Origin: Fidelibacterota bacterium MT.SAG.3
GTDB taxonomy: Bacteria; Fidelibacterota; SORT01
Direction of reading: 5' to 3'
NCBI GenBank assembly: GCA_004402895.1
Contig: SORT01000014.1
Span: 1-39,317, forward strand
Length of the DNA: 39,317 nt
In this document: piece by piece, positions 24,549 through 34,413 of the stretch
How positions within the stretch are numbered: position 1 is the first letter of the stretch
Layout: each line of letters starts with the position of its first letter
The notes under the pieces: model-generated
The model's input: the letters and a program-made list of their open reading frames with translations, nothing else
Told to the model about the DNA's origin: nothing
Databases searched by the model: none
Translations under genes and position numbers: made by a program

Positions 24549-27077
24549 ATGAGCTCAAATATTTCTATCGATTTTCAAGAACCTAACAAGGACGAAACCC
24601 CCATAACGCAAACCGGAAACACTCCTGAACCGTTACCGGTGGCTGTTAAAGACTCCTCCACAGAGAAAAAACAATCGAAACAAACTAAAGAAAGCAAAGA
24701 GTCCAAGCAGACTTATCTTCTCACCGAAGAAGAGTTGCAACTGATAAAAGATAAATTTTATTCTGAACCGGAAGGCGGTTCACTGCTTGCAGATGCGATG
24801 GAGACAAACGCCTACTATCCCGAAAACGATCTTGCCGCAGATGTTTTAAGAAATAAATATTTAGCTCCGAATGAAAAGGGACCGCTTCACCTCTGGCATC
24901 GTGTGGCGAAATCACTGGCGTCCGTTGAGGAAAACAAAGAAGAATGGTATGAGAAGTTTTTTGAGATATTGAAGGACTTCAGATTTATACCCGGCGGCAG
25001 GGTTATGCACGCTGCGGGACGAGAAGACGCTCGCAGAAGACCTACCCTCTCTAACTGTTACGTCATTCCGATTAAAGAGGACAGTCTTGAGGGGATATAT
25101 AAATGCCTTTCTGATTCGGCTATGGTCTATAGAACAGGTGGCGGAGTGGGAACAGACTTATCAGGTTTACGACCTCAAGGAGCACGTGTAAACGCTACCG
25201 TTGATTCGTCGCCGGGAGTAACTGCGTTCATGAACCTGTTCAGCGAATCGACCAACACCGTTTCCCAGGCAGGGAGACGGGGAGCGCTGATGCTCACTCT
25301 TAGAGTCGATCATCCGGATATCCGGGAATTTATCAGTATCAAGAGTGACAAATCACGTGACGTTGTGAAACATGCTAACGTCAGCGTCTTGATAACACAT
25401 GAGTTTATGGAAGCTCTCCTCGAGGATAAAGAATTCGACCTTCGTTTTGGTGGAAAAGTATATGATACTCTGAATGCCAAAGATCTTTGGGATAAAATAA
25501 TCAGAAGCGCTCACGCATCGGCTGAACCAGGAATAATATTCTGGGACACAATGAAAGAGTATCACAACAACGAATACGCCACTCCGTTATCCAGCACGAA
25601 CCCGTGCGGGGAGCAACCGCTGCCTCCATTCACTGCTTGCAATCTCGGCAATATTAATTTATCAGCTTTTGTTGATGAAAACGGAGAGTTTGACTACAAA
25701 GAATTAAAAGAAGTCTCTGCGGTAGCTACTCGATTCCTTGATAATGTTATCACGTATAATTACCCCAACCATGCATTAGACAATATCAAAGAAGCAGTGG
25801 GCAATGACCGGCGAATAGGGCTTGGTATCACTGCGCTTGCGGATACACTTATCAAGATGGGAATCAAATACGATACGGAAGAAGGGTTAGCTGAAGTTGA
25901 TAAAATCATGAAGGTTCTCAGGGACACAGCTTATACTACTTCTATCGATATAGCTGAAGAGAAAGGAGCATATCCGCTCTTTGACTGGGATGGATATTCT
26001 AAGAGTAAATTTGTAAAAAGTCTTCCACGGTCGATCAAAAACAGGATAAAAGAATCAGGAATCCGCAACTGTACGTTGATCACAGTGCCTCCAGTGGGGA
26101 CAGGCTCGATCGTGGCGGAAACCAGCTCCGGCGTTGAACCGATATACCAAATCAGTTATGACCGAAGAGTAAAAAACGACGATGGGCACACTTTCAGGAC
26201 TTACAAAGTATTCCATCCCCTGATCACGGAGCTTTTCGGATCAGATGAAAATCTTCCTGAATGGGTTGTGACCGCTTATGACATCGACCCGTTTTTCAGG
26301 GTGAAAATGCAAAGCGTCATTCAAAAATACACCGACAGCAGTATCTCTTCAACTGTGAATCTGCCTGAGGAGACTCCGGTGGAAACGATCGCAGATATTT
26401 ACATAGAAGCTTATAAAGCCGGACTGAAAGGCATAACCGTTTACCGTGAAGGGAGTCGTGAAGGTATACTGAGTTCGAATAAGGCTGAAGCCTCCACCGA
26501 TCAGAAAGTCAATACCGAAAAAAAACCGGATGTCGATACTGCAAATAAATCCGAGTTGAATCCAAGGTATAGACCGGCAATCACAAATGGCGTAACACAA
26601 AGAGTTAGGACAGGAGAAGGGAATCTGTACATAACGATAAATGAAGATGAAAACGGTTTGTGTGAGGTCTTTACAACTATTGGCAAAGCAGGCGGTAATG
26701 CCCAAGCACAATCCGAGGCTATCAGTCGCATGATCTCATTGGCATTACGCTCAGGGATAAATCCGCACGAAGTAATTAAACAACTCAAGGGAATTAGCGG
26801 ACCGTCCCCGGTATGGCAGGACGGCGATGTGATACTTTCTACTCCTGACGCGATCGGAAAAGCATTGGAGAAATACATCGTGGATAAAGAACATAAAGCG
26901 TCCGATCCAACTGAAAAGAAAGGTTTTACTTTTTACGAAAATAATCCCTCAGAGAAAATATCATCCATAGAATTTGGTGTAAAGAGTTATACTCTTTGCC
27001 AGGAATGCGGCTCGACCATGACGCATGAGAATGGTTGTATGATTTGTAAACACTGCGGATTCTCCAAGTGCTTTTAG
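24549..27077 (+). CDS. nrdJ: Adenosylcobalamin-dependent (class II) ribonucleoside reductase
   Basis: The 842-residue enzyme makes deoxyribonucleotides with a B12 radical and does not need oxygen. A variable Ser/Lys-rich N-terminus is followed by the catalytic barrel. Features seen are LSNCY (redox Cys 170), the TGGGVGTDLSGLRPQG segment, NPCGE (351-355, thiyl Cys 353 and Glu 355), TACNLGNINL and TVPPVGTGSIVAETSSGVEP. After the barrel come a TSCPD-like domain (NLYITINEDENGLCEVFTT) and a C-terminal zinc-ribbon/redox tail with CQEC...CMICKHC and a final CF. Length fits the NrdJ family with TSCPD domain. The ATG has GAGG upstream. The next gene, an 8-oxoguanine glycosylase, follows 44 bases later on the same strand. 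No B12 riboswitch was found in the roughly 110-base leader. Confidence 0.95.
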   Translation: MSSNISIDFQEPNKDETPITQTGNTPEPLPVAVKDSSTEKKQSKQTKESKESKQTYLLTEEELQLIKDKFYSEPEGGSLLADAMETNAYYPENDLAADVLRNKYLAPNEKGPLHLWHRVAKSLASVEENKEEWYEKFFEILKDFRFIPGGRVMHAAGREDARRRPTLSNCYVIPIKEDSLEGIYKCLSDSAMVYRTGGGVGTDLSGLRPQGARVNATVDSSPGVTAFMNLFSESTNTVSQAGRRGALMLTLRVDHPDIREFISIKSDKSRDVVKHANVSVLITHEFMEALLEDKEFDLRFGGKVYDTLNAKDLWDKIIRSAHASAEPGIIFWDTMKEYHNNEYATPLSSTNPCGEQPLPPFTACNLGNINLSAFVDENGEFDYKELKEVSAVATRFLDNVITYNYPNHALDNIKEAVGNDRRIGLGITALADTLIKMGIKYDTEEGLAEVDKIMKVLRDTAYTTSIDIAEEKGAYPLFDWDGYSKSKFVKSLPRSIKNRIKESGIRNCTLITVPPVGTGSIVAETSSGVEPIYQISYDRRVKNDDGHTFRTYKVFHPLITELFGSDENLPEWVVTAYDIDPFFRVKMQSVIQKYTDSSISSTVNLPEETPVETIADIYIEAYKAGLKGITVYREGSREGILSSNKAEASTDQKVNTEKKPDVDTANKSELNPRYRPAITNGVTQRVRTGEGNLYITINEDENGLCEVFTTIGKAGGNAQAQSEAISRMISLALRSGINPHEVIKQLKGISGPSPVWQDGDVILSTPDAIGKALEKYIVDKEHKASDPTEKKGFTFYENNPSEKISSIEFGVKSYTLCQECGSTMTHENGCMICKHCGFSKCF

Positions 27078-27121
27078 TCTGTTTTTGAGCAACTAAGTGA
27101 TACCAAAATTGTAAATTATTT

Positions 27122-28078
27122 ATGTCCTTAACGCCATCTGCGAATAGCTCATCAGAGATACCTGATTCCTTAAAGGTAATAAAATTATCTTCAGGTCATG
27201 ATGCCCGAGACCCCGTTATATTCAATATTGAATCGGAAGAACCGTTAAATCTGGACATTACACTCTCAAGCGGGCAAACCTTCAGGTGGGAAAAAGAAGA
27301 TCCGGATTGGTGGGGAGGTATAATAAAGGGTAACAGAGTTTTCCTAAGACAAGTAGAAATAAATAAATCTGCTATCCGGCTTGAGTGCAAGCTGTCACCT
27401 TCGGTAAAGCAGACAAACTTGTTAGAAAATTATTTCAACCTAAATAAGAATTACACTGAAATTTACTCAGCTTTTGAGGGTGATCCTATTCTGAAATTAG
27501 CCGCCCTGAAGTACAGAGGACTGCGGTTGCTTGCGCAAGACCCTTGGGAGATGCTCATCTCATTTATTCTTTCCTCAGCGAGCAATATACCCCGTATCAG
27601 GGGTAATATTAAAAGAATGTGCGAAGAATTCGGCGATAAAAAATTTGATGTTTTTGGAGAGTTTCACTCATTCCCGTCAAGCAGTGTATTAGCATCAGCT
27701 TCGATAGATGATTTTAAGAGTTTGGGTTTCGGATTCAGAGCGTCATACGTTTGGGAAACATCTCTGAAAATAGCCGAAGATCCAGGCTTCCTCTCAAAGA
27801 TAGCAAGCCTTCCCTATATTGAAGCAAAAGATGAGCTGTGTAAGCTTTCCGGCGTAGGTGAAAAGATAGCTGACTGTGTTTTACTATTCGGTTTCGACAG
27901 GCTTGAAAGTTTCCCTGTAGATACATGGATAAAGAAGATCGTCGAACGCTATTATTTTGATGGAAGAGCTATCCCCGTTAAAAAATTAGCGGAATTCGGC
28001 CGAGAACAGTTTGGGGATTACGCCGGTGTAGCCCAGCAATACCTATTTGAGTATGCGAGAGGATTGGAATCAGAATAG
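27122..28078 (+). CDS. 8-oxoguanine DNA glycosylase/AP lyase, eukaryotic OGG1-type
   Basis: The 318-residue protein has an OGG_N-like domain (LDITLSSGQTFRWEKED...WWGG) and a HhH-GPD domain. The hairpin and active site read LSGVGEKIADC with the Schiff-base lysine K248, followed by FPVDTW with the catalytic D267. Their spacing matches human K249/D268. It removes 8-oxoguanine opposite cytosine and nicks the abasic site. AQDPWEMLISFILSSASNI corresponds to the helix that reads the opposite base. The Cys expected near the lysine for 8-oxoG packing in the human enzyme is not clear here. Placement behind nrdJ links nucleotide supply with oxidative DNA repair. The gene converges on frr with only seven bases between the stops. 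Confidence 0.9.
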   Translation: MSLTPSANSSSEIPDSLKVIKLSSGHDARDPVIFNIESEEPLNLDITLSSGQTFRWEKEDPDWWGGIIKGNRVFLRQVEINKSAIRLECKLSPSVKQTNLLENYFNLNKNYTEIYSAFEGDPILKLAALKYRGLRLLAQDPWEMLISFILSSASNIPRIRGNIKRMCEEFGDKKFDVFGEFHSFPSSSVLASASIDDFKSLGFGFRASYVWETSLKIAEDPGFLSKIASLPYIEAKDELCKLSGVGEKIADCVLLFGFDRLESFPVDTWIKKIVERYYFDGRAIPVKKLAEFGREQFGDYAGVAQQYLFEYARGLESE

Positions 28079-28085
28079 TTTATCA

Positions 28086-28643
28086 TTAATCTTCCATTAT
28101 CTCTTTTTCTTTCACTTGTACAGCTTCATCAATCAGCTTTATAAATTTATTCGTATCTTCCTGAACATTGTCATGAGCAATTTTTATATCATCTTCTGAT
28201 ATATGCCCATCTTCTTTCAGCGTATCAATATGATGATTAGCGTCTTTACGAATATTTCTCATCGCTACTCTTCCCTCTTCCCCCATTTTATGTATGACCT
28301 TAACAAGCTCTTTACGCCGCTCCTCCGTTAACGCCGGGATACTGATCCTGATGAGGGTACCGTCATTTACCGGTGTAAGTCCGAGATCTGATTTTGAAAT
28401 AGCTTTTTCGATTTCGGGAATGGCTGTTTTATCGTACGCCTGCACGGTCAACAATCGTGGCTCCGGTGTGCTGATACCGGCTAATTGTGCCAAAGGTGTC
28501 GGAGTTCCATAATAGTCGATTTTTAGATTATCAATCAGCGCGGGAGTAGCTCTCCCTGTTCTGACGGAAGCAAAATGGTGTTTAGTCGCCTCGACGGATT
28601 TATTCATTCTCTCTTCAACATCCTTATAAATATCCTCAAGCAT
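28086..28643 (-). CDS. frr: Ribosome recycling factor
   Basis: The 185-residue protein has the full RRF pattern: an N-terminal helix with [20 protein letters not shown], the beta domain [30 protein letters not shown]-type helices ([20 protein letters not shown]), and a C-terminal [13 protein letters not shown] helix. With EF-G it splits post-termination ribosomes. Length is normal. The ATG overlaps the end of pyrH by eight bases, so the two are translationally coupled, as in many bacteria. rpsB and tsf, often upstream of pyrH, are absent here. The stop faces that of the glycosylase gene across seven bases, with no room for a hairpin terminator. Confidence 0.97.
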   Translation of the reverse strand: MLEDIYKDVEERMNKSVEATKHHFASVRTGRATPALIDNLKIDYYGTPTPLAQLAGISTPEPRLLTVQAYDKTAIPEIEKAISKSDLGLTPVNDGTLIRISIPALTEERRKELVKVIHKMGEEGRVAMRNIRKDANHHIDTLKEDGHISEDDIKIAHDNVQEDTNKFIKLIDEAVQVKEKEIMED

Positions 28644-29364
28644 TTCTCTCTCCTGATACTGTTGTACCTATCTTTTCACCTGTTAAAAGCCTTTTTAAAT
28701 TACCCGGTATCTTCATGTTATATACGACAATGGGTAAATTATTTTCCATGCACAGACTAATTGCCGTACTATCCATAACTCTAAGGTTTTGTTCTAATAT
28801 ATCCATGTAGGTCAGATGCTCAATATGTTTCGCGCTATCGTCCTTTTCCGGATCTTTGTCATAAATACCGTCAACCTTCGTACCCTTTATCAATACATCC
28901 GCACCGATTTCAATAGCCCGGAGCGCGGCAGCTGTGTCGGTAGTAAAATACGGGCTGCCTGTCCCGGCAGAAAACAACGCTAACCGACCCTTCTCAAGAT
29001 GTCTCACCGCCCTGCGTCTAATATACGGTTCGGCAATTTCATCCATCCTGATCGCCGTGAGAACCCTTGTCTCCACGTTAGCCTGTTCCAATGCGTCCTG
29101 CATTGCCAAAGAATTTATTATTGTGGCAAGCATTCCCATCTGATCGCCCGTGGCTCGATCGATATTAGAATCTTCGGCGTTCAACCCCCTGAATATGTTC
29201 CCCCCTCCGATCACCAAACCGATCTCCACGCCTGTAGCTTTTGCTTCTGATATTTCGGCAGCGATAGATTTGACTACATCGGCGGATATACCGAATTCCT
29301 TATCACCGGCGAGAACCTCACCGCTGAATTTCAGTACAACTCTTTTGAATATCGACTTAGTCAT
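28636..29364 (-). CDS. pyrH: Uridylate kinase
   Basis: An amino-acid-kinase-fold UMP kinase of 242 residues that phosphorylates UMP to UDP. Signatures are [10 protein letters not shown] near the N-terminus, [52 protein letters not shown] (phosphate and UMP binding), [12 protein letters not shown] and the C-terminal GTTVS. Length matches the family. It heads a two-gene unit with frr. The upstream 280 bases contain no gene, so the promoter must lie there, though I could not single one out. Confidence 0.97.
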   Translation of the reverse strand: MTKSIFKRVVLKFSGEVLAGDKEFGISADVVKSIAAEISEAKATGVEIGLVIGGGNIFRGLNAEDSNIDRATGDQMGMLATIINSLAMQDALEQANVETRVLTAIRMDEIAEPYIRRRAVRHLEKGRLALFSAGTGSPYFTTDTAAALRAIEIGADVLIKGTKVDGIYDKDPEKDDSAKHIEHLTYMDILEQNLRVMDSTAISLCMENNLPIVVYNMKIPGNLKRLLTGEKIGTTVSGERNA

Positions 29365-29461
29365 AAAATATAATTTTAATTCTGTTAAATATATGAATTT
29401 CGCTGACTAATTGCAAAAGTGAATTAACTTTTTACTATTATAAAATAGATCGCTTTTTCGT

Positions 29462-29488
29462 GGCAGTCAGGATAAATCCTGACTCGCC
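29462..29488. repeat. Palindrome sharing AAATCCTGACTCGC with 22909-22923
   Basis: GTCAGGAT-AA-ATCCTGAC (29466-29483) is a perfect hairpin, flanked by GGC/GCC. The right arm and flank (AAATCCTGACTCGC) recur at about 22909-22922, where AGGATT/AATCCT also pairs. They may belong to a small dispersed intergenic repeat family. Confidence 0.45.
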
Positions 29489-29646
29489 AATGACAGCTAT
29501 CTGCGTTTAATCAAAATTCGTTGTTGTCAGTCTGAACCCTAACCAGTGCTTTTTCACGTCTGTTAGGAATTGCCCGTCAGACCGATATCGGGTATGCTTC
29601 ATGCTTTGCTTTATTAGATCGCGAAAATCCAGCCTCTCAGTAAGAA

Positions 29647-30921
29647 TCAATACCCTAACGCCGTCCAGATGGACATAGAAACTTCGAAACCGTTCGCGTT
29701 GTTAGGTTTGTAAGCTCCTCTCATGGCAACAGCAAAGTCCAATTCAATTTTTAGTAATCTTACGCCGAGCCCTAATCCTATCTCTTTCCCTTCCCTGCCG
29801 CCGGCGGAGATACCGAAACGGAATGGAGTTCTAGACTCTCCATAATACTCCATTCCCAGCGCGAATTTTCCGACTTTGCTCGAGTACAGCCGGTCACTGA
29901 ATCCCTGAATATAATCGAGCGCTATCAGAGTTTTCAGATAAGACGCCGATGCTCCTATCCTGAGTATTCTTGGGAGGTCTGTTGAAAAAGTTTCCTCCAA
30001 TGGAGTTCGCTCATTATCGCCGTTTACAAGCGCGGCATAGCCCTTTTTCGCTACCCTGTTGAGATTCAGATTATCAATAGTGTAAAAATATTTTATTCGC
30101 TCGTTACTGTCGCTCCAGTTAATCTTCCCAAGCAGGTTGATCAACGCCATTCCAAAATGAATACCGCCTACATTCACTTTTAGCAACCCTACATCCAAAG
30201 AATACCCTAAGCCTCCCTTAGATGACGAGACAAAATATTCGCCTTTTCCGACTATCTTGGATGTATCGGTAAGGAAGTTGGCATCGGAGCTGTCCACGCC
30301 AAAATATGTTAATCCTTTTATGGCTCTCACTGTGTATCCGACGAGGAAACCTTTAATCTGTCCACCATTTGAAAACCCTATCTCGGCTGCCGTAAGAGAT
30401 TCGCCGCCTGCCTCGAGTGAATAGTCCACACCTATTTCATTACCCTTGAAGATCACTTCAAATGGCGCTTTAGGTATGGTCACCTCACCCACCGAATAAA
30501 TGTCTGTTGTTACCGCCATGTTGTTCCACGAAATATTCGCCAACAGAGGCTGAATGGAAAAATCAAAATATATTGACAATCCTTCATCAGGGATGAGCGC
30601 CAATAGTTCTTCTTTTTTGTTGTCCACTTCCAAATCAGCGCCGTTGAATTTGTTATATTCAAAGATGCTGAGGCTGGAATTTGAGACTCCAAAATTAACC
30701 TGAACAATCTGCATGGCGATGTAATTTCTCACAACTCCAAGATTTGCCGGATTGACTCCTACAGCGAAAAAATCACGAGCTATTGTTGTATACGCTCCGC
30801 CCATGCCGAGACTGCGTGGGTCTTTCCGCAGCTGTCCATTCAGATCGCCGGCAGCTCCGAACCCGAGTAGAATAAAAAATATAATTAAAAACTTTATCGC
30901 GAAATTACCGTTCTTATTCAT
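29647..30921 (-). CDS. Outer-membrane beta-barrel protein of PorV/FadL type
   Basis: The 424-residue protein has a signal peptide (IKFLIIFFILLGFGAAGDLNG). PRSLGMGGAYTTIARDFFAV and GVNPANLG follow, the hallmark start of FadL/PorV-superfamily barrels whose N-terminal hatch carries the GMGGA...NPA motif. The remainder alternates hydrophobic and polar residues with many Gly/Tyr strands and ends in IWTALGY, an aromatic-ended last strand. The ligand is unknown. PorV acts in type IX secretion in Bacteroidota, but this protein is not a clear PorV, so a role there is speculative. Its ATG overlaps the stop of the large lipoprotein gene by eight bases, so the two are coupled. Confidence 0.75.
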   Translation of the reverse strand: MNKNGNFAIKFLIIFFILLGFGAAGDLNGQLRKDPRSLGMGGAYTTIARDFFAVGVNPANLGVVRNYIAMQIVQVNFGVSNSSLSIFEYNKFNGADLEVDNKKEELLALIPDEGLSIYFDFSIQPLLANISWNNMAVTTDIYSVGEVTIPKAPFEVIFKGNEIGVDYSLEAGGESLTAAEIGFSNGGQIKGFLVGYTVRAIKGLTYFGVDSSDANFLTDTSKIVGKGEYFVSSSKGGLGYSLDVGLLKVNVGGIHFGMALINLLGKINWSDSNERIKYFYTIDNLNLNRVAKKGYAALVNGDNERTPLEETFSTDLPRILRIGASASYLKTLIALDYIQGFSDRLYSSKVGKFALGMEYYGESRTPFRFGISAGGREGKEIGLGLGVRLLKIELDFAVAMRGAYKPNNANGFEVSMSIWTALGY

Positions 30922-33058
30922 TCGGATTTATTTTTACCCTAAAAGTCATGACCGATTTTATTGATATAAAGTTTGACGCCGTAACGGTTCTCGGCATTCC
31001 GTCGGTAGATTTCAGTACTATCAGTGGTTTGATGTAATGCTCGTCTCCACGGGTAAAAATTCTTATTATGGAGCTATCGAGAAATACACTGTCACGCTCA
31101 GTTCTACTGAATATACCCATATCCGGGTCAGTATCAGGCAGCACAAAAGTCAGGAGTGTGTCCACATCAAGCGAATCAGGATGGGCATTGAATTTTGTGG
31201 AGTCGTCTGTGATCAGTAATGACACTGATCCGCTGAGAGGAAAACTGTTTACAAGCTCGGACTCGACAATTGCATAGAGAATATTATTTTCTATCTGTTC
31301 TTTCTGCTCATCCTCGAATGCCGCTATGGTGTTAAAGGTTGCCGGCAAAAATTTTGCGATCGAATCAAGCGAGAATGAAAATGGAACTAAAAGATGAAAA
31401 TCCCCTCCCATGCTTTGCCCGACAGCTACCACTCCCAATCCCGACAAACTTGCTGTTCCTGAAATTGAAATATTATCAGGAAGTATATTGAAAAAATCTA
31501 CTATATCTTTCTCGTCCACTCCCAATGAATCACATACGGCGTTGACACATGTAAAATCTTTTTTAAAGACAATTTGTGTGGTTTCGGGTTGCGTGCTGAA
31601 TAATGGGGGCGACAGGAGTTCTGCATCCTTTAATTCCAGTAATACCGAATCTCCGAATACTGTATTCGTTCCCTTGATAATAAGATCCAGGAACATAGGA
31701 ACGCTTATTGAATTATGCAAATTCAATCTAAGCTCCACATCCTCAAGACTTATACCTGCGAATCCTTCAGGCATATCACTGATATTGGTCTCTGTTGTCG
31801 GAATTGTTTCATCAAAATTCGCCTTCCAACTCAAAAAACGAAGCGTGTCGAGTTCTATGCTGAGGGCGATAGCATCATCTTTGGAGATTATGCTCAACCC
31901 TCCCACTGTGAGTGTCGTGCCTGCGAAAACGTATTCGAGAGTTGTCAGCGGAAGCGTACTATCAGCGGGATTAATGAGATCGTCGCCGGCTAACACTATG
32001 CGCTGAGTGATCAGTTCGCCGGGAGCAATACTGTCCCATCTTACCGTTTCCGGTAATTTTGTGACGGGGTCTACGAAGTTCGGTAGGAGCAGGCTTGCCT
32101 TAAGAGGGACTTGCAATCTGTTTTCTATGGAAATTATCATATCGTCGGTATCAGATCTGAATCTTCCGCTTATAAGTTCTGTACTCCCTGGTATACCGAG
32201 TTGGTTCGACCCGGATATCTCAATTTCCGCCGGCGGGAAATTGCCCTTGACCCTGCTGGCTAAGAAATCAACAAATTGAACGGATATTATGACCCTACCT
32301 GCTTTTGATGTAGCATTAATATTAAAATTTATTTCACCGGAAGTCCCCGGAGAACCGCCTGTGGTGGTAGTAAAAAGGGGAGGGAAGAAAGTCTTGCCGG
32401 CTAAATCAATATCTCTTGTCTCGGTGGAGTCCGGTCCAATTCTATTATACAAGGCGCTGCCTAATTCAGTACCCATTGAGTCTGACAGCACGATCTTCAT
32501 ATTTGTTAAGGGGATACCTGAATTCGGAGCGTCTATGAAACCGTTGTTTATTGAAATCCGGATTATCCCCTGCTCCATTGTTGCTTCTACAACGTTTGCA
32601 ATCGCCATTCTGTTATCAATCGGATCCAGCATAAAATCAGGCACCAAAATATCTATTCCGTTGGGAGCATCTCTGACTGCATCTGAAATCTCTGATAATG
32701 ACTGTGATTGAAAATCCTCGCCGCTGCCGAAATTATTCAGTTCTAAAGCGCCAATCTCCTGTAAGATAGATATTGTTCCGATTCCTCCCACGGTGAGCTT
32801 ACTTGAGTCAAGCACGATAGTTCCAATAGTGTCCCGGACGTTCAATCGGAGAATGTCCAATGAATCAAAGAGGTCTATATATCCGTTAGAGCTGTCTCCG
32901 GATATAGGTCCCACCATATCGCTAAGCGGATATTTTTCATCAATTAAGGGAATGACCAGATCGAGCTCCCAGGTGGGTGATTCGGGAGTTTCAATTAAAC
33001 AGCCGTTCATTAGAAGAAGCAGTAACATAGTTCTGAATAAACGGCTGTTTAGATTCAT
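30914..33058 (-). CDS. Large lipoprotein of unknown function
   Basis: The 714-residue protein has a lipoprotein signal (LFRTMLLLLLMNGC, Cys 20). After ETPESPTWELDLVIPLIDE the sequence is beta-rich, with repeated units of the kind VRDTIGTIVLDSS, LRLNLHNSISVPMFLDLII and ISIENRLQVPLKASLLLP. It looks like several Ig-like or LEA14/Ig-like sandwich domains in tandem. I do not recognise a named family. It is very poor in cysteine and rich in Ser, Asp and Leu, fitting a surface or periplasmic protein. It overlaps the following barrel gene by eight bases, so lipoprotein and barrel are probably made together and may form one complex. It is 62 bases downstream of ahcY, so it may share that transcript. 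Confidence 0.65.
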   Translation of the reverse strand: MNLNSRLFRTMLLLLLMNGCLIETPESPTWELDLVIPLIDEKYPLSDMVGPISGDSSNGYIDLFDSLDILRLNVRDTIGTIVLDSSKLTVGGIGTISILQEIGALELNNFGSGEDFQSQSLSEISDAVRDAPNGIDILVPDFMLDPIDNRMAIANVVEATMEQGIIRISINNGFIDAPNSGIPLTNMKIVLSDSMGTELGSALYNRIGPDSTETRDIDLAGKTFFPPLFTTTTGGSPGTSGEINFNINATSKAGRVIISVQFVDFLASRVKGNFPPAEIEISGSNQLGIPGSTELISGRFRSDTDDMIISIENRLQVPLKASLLLPNFVDPVTKLPETVRWDSIAPGELITQRIVLAGDDLINPADSTLPLTTLEYVFAGTTLTVGGLSIISKDDAIALSIELDTLRFLSWKANFDETIPTTETNISDMPEGFAGISLEDVELRLNLHNSISVPMFLDLIIKGTNTVFGDSVLLELKDAELLSPPLFSTQPETTQIVFKKDFTCVNAVCDSLGVDEKDIVDFFNILPDNISISGTASLSGLGVVAVGQSMGGDFHLLVPFSFSLDSIAKFLPATFNTIAAFEDEQKEQIENNILYAIVESELVNSFPLSGSVSLLITDDSTKFNAHPDSLDVDTLLTFVLPDTDPDMGIFSRTERDSVFLDSSIIRIFTRGDEHYIKPLIVLKSTDGMPRTVTASNFISIKSVMTFRVKINPNE

Positions 33059-33120
33059 TATTTTCTTTTCCAGTAGCTTGGTTTTAAAACGTACTACTGA
33101 TGATACTTAGTTCTTATCTG

Positions 33121-34374
33121 TCAAGTTCCCTGATCCCAGGAAGATAGATACTTGACTTGCTCATCAGTCAAGGTGTCGATGCTGATATTCATACTCTCAA
33201 GCTTCAGCCCTGCAATGAACTCATCGATATCCGAAGGAACATCATGTACCCGCACATCGAGGTCTTTTTTCAAGCTGTATTCTGATGTGAGAGCCTGTAC
33301 AGCGAAGCTCATGTCCATTACGCTTGCGGGATGACCTTCCGCCGCCGCTAAATTGATCAAACGACCTTTAGCGAGAATGAATATCGATCTACCGTCAGGC
33401 ATAATATATTCGTCGATATTTAATTTCACGTCTTCTATAACTTTATCCGATAACTCCTTGAGTTCATCCAAATTGATTTCCACGTTGAAATGCCCCGAAT
33501 TAGCGATCACAGCGCCATTTTTCATCTTTTCAAAATGATTCTTACTAAGAACGTGAATGTCGCCGGTCAGCGTCACGAAGAGGTCGCCCTCGACAGCCGC
33601 ATCTTCCATAGACAATACCCTGAATCCATCCATCAATGCTTCAAGCGCACGCGTCGCATCAACTTCTGTAACGATGACGTTCGCTCCCATTCCGCGGATC
33701 CTGTTCGCGAATCCGCGACCGCACCAGCCATAGCCGGCGACAACAGCGGTCTTTCCCGCTATAAGCATGTCTGTAGCACGAATAATTCCATCAACAGTCG
33801 ATTGACCGGTACCGTAACGGTTGTCGAAGAGGTGCTTCATCTTTGCATCATTCACTGCAATAACAGGAAGTTTCAAAACTCCGTCCGATTCCATCGCCCT
33901 TAACCGCATCACACCTGTGGTCGTCTCTTCCATCGAACATTTTATCTCATTTGTTTGATCCGCGTAATCGTTATGAAGCACCGTAACGAGATCTGCGCCG
34001 TCATCCATCGTGATATTCGGTCTATGTCCTATCGCCGATTTAATGTGAGAATAGTATGTATCGTCATCCTCACCATATATTGCATATACAGAAATTCCAT
34101 CGTGTACAACAAGCGCCGCCGCAACGTCATCCTGTGTGCTCAGGGGATTCGATGCGCACAGTAGAATGTCTGCTCCCCCGGCTTTCAATGTCCGCATCAG
34201 ATTTGCCGTTTCCGCCGTGACGTGTAAACACGCCGACATCTTCACACCTTCAAGCGGTTTCTCCTTCTCGAATCGTTCGCGGATCAGGGAAAGAACCGGC
34301 ATATCGCGATCAGCCCAATCTATCCTCTTTTTTCCCGCATCTGCCAACGATTCATCTTTTACATGAAACTCCAT
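33121..34374 (-). CDS. ahcY: Adenosylhomocysteinase
   Basis: The 417-residue NAD-dependent enzyme cleaves S-adenosylhomocysteine to adenosine and homocysteine. Recognisable segments are HVTAETANLMRTLKAGGAD, CASNPLSTQDDVAAAL, CSMEETTTGVMRL and VNDAKMKHLFDNRYGTGQS, which holds the Lys/Asp pair. The NAD-binding GYGWCGRG and NSGHFNVEI are also present. It is the shorter archaeal/thermophile-like form, without the roughly 40-residue insert and without the C-terminal PDHYRY of the long form. It lies 39 bases after metK on the same strand. Together they carry out two steps of the activated methyl cycle. No SAH or SAM riboswitch was seen before the pair. Confidence 0.96.
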   Translation of the reverse strand: MEFHVKDESLADAGKKRIDWADRDMPVLSLIRERFEKEKPLEGVKMSACLHVTAETANLMRTLKAGGADILLCASNPLSTQDDVAAALVVHDGISVYAIYGEDDDTYYSHIKSAIGHRPNITMDDGADLVTVLHNDYADQTNEIKCSMEETTTGVMRLRAMESDGVLKLPVIAVNDAKMKHLFDNRYGTGQSTVDGIIRATDMLIAGKTAVVAGYGWCGRGFANRIRGMGANVIVTEVDATRALEALMDGFRVLSMEDAAVEGDLFVTLTGDIHVLSKNHFEKMKNGAVIANSGHFNVEINLDELKELSDKVIEDVKLNIDEYIMPDGRSIFILAKGRLINLAAAEGHPASVMDMSFAVQALTSEYSLKKDLDVRVHDVPSDIDEFIAGLKLESMNISIDTLTDEQVKYLSSWDQGT

Positions 34375-34413
34375 TCAGATCTCCATTCTTAAATTCTGTT
34401 AAATTATTGTATT

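Noticed and set aside
31410-32711. Plus-strand frames of 140-198 codons within the large lipoprotein
   Set aside because: They lack ribosome binding sites and protein-like composition (Ser/Ile-rich antisense). The minus-strand gene has a lipobox and overlaps its neighbour normally.
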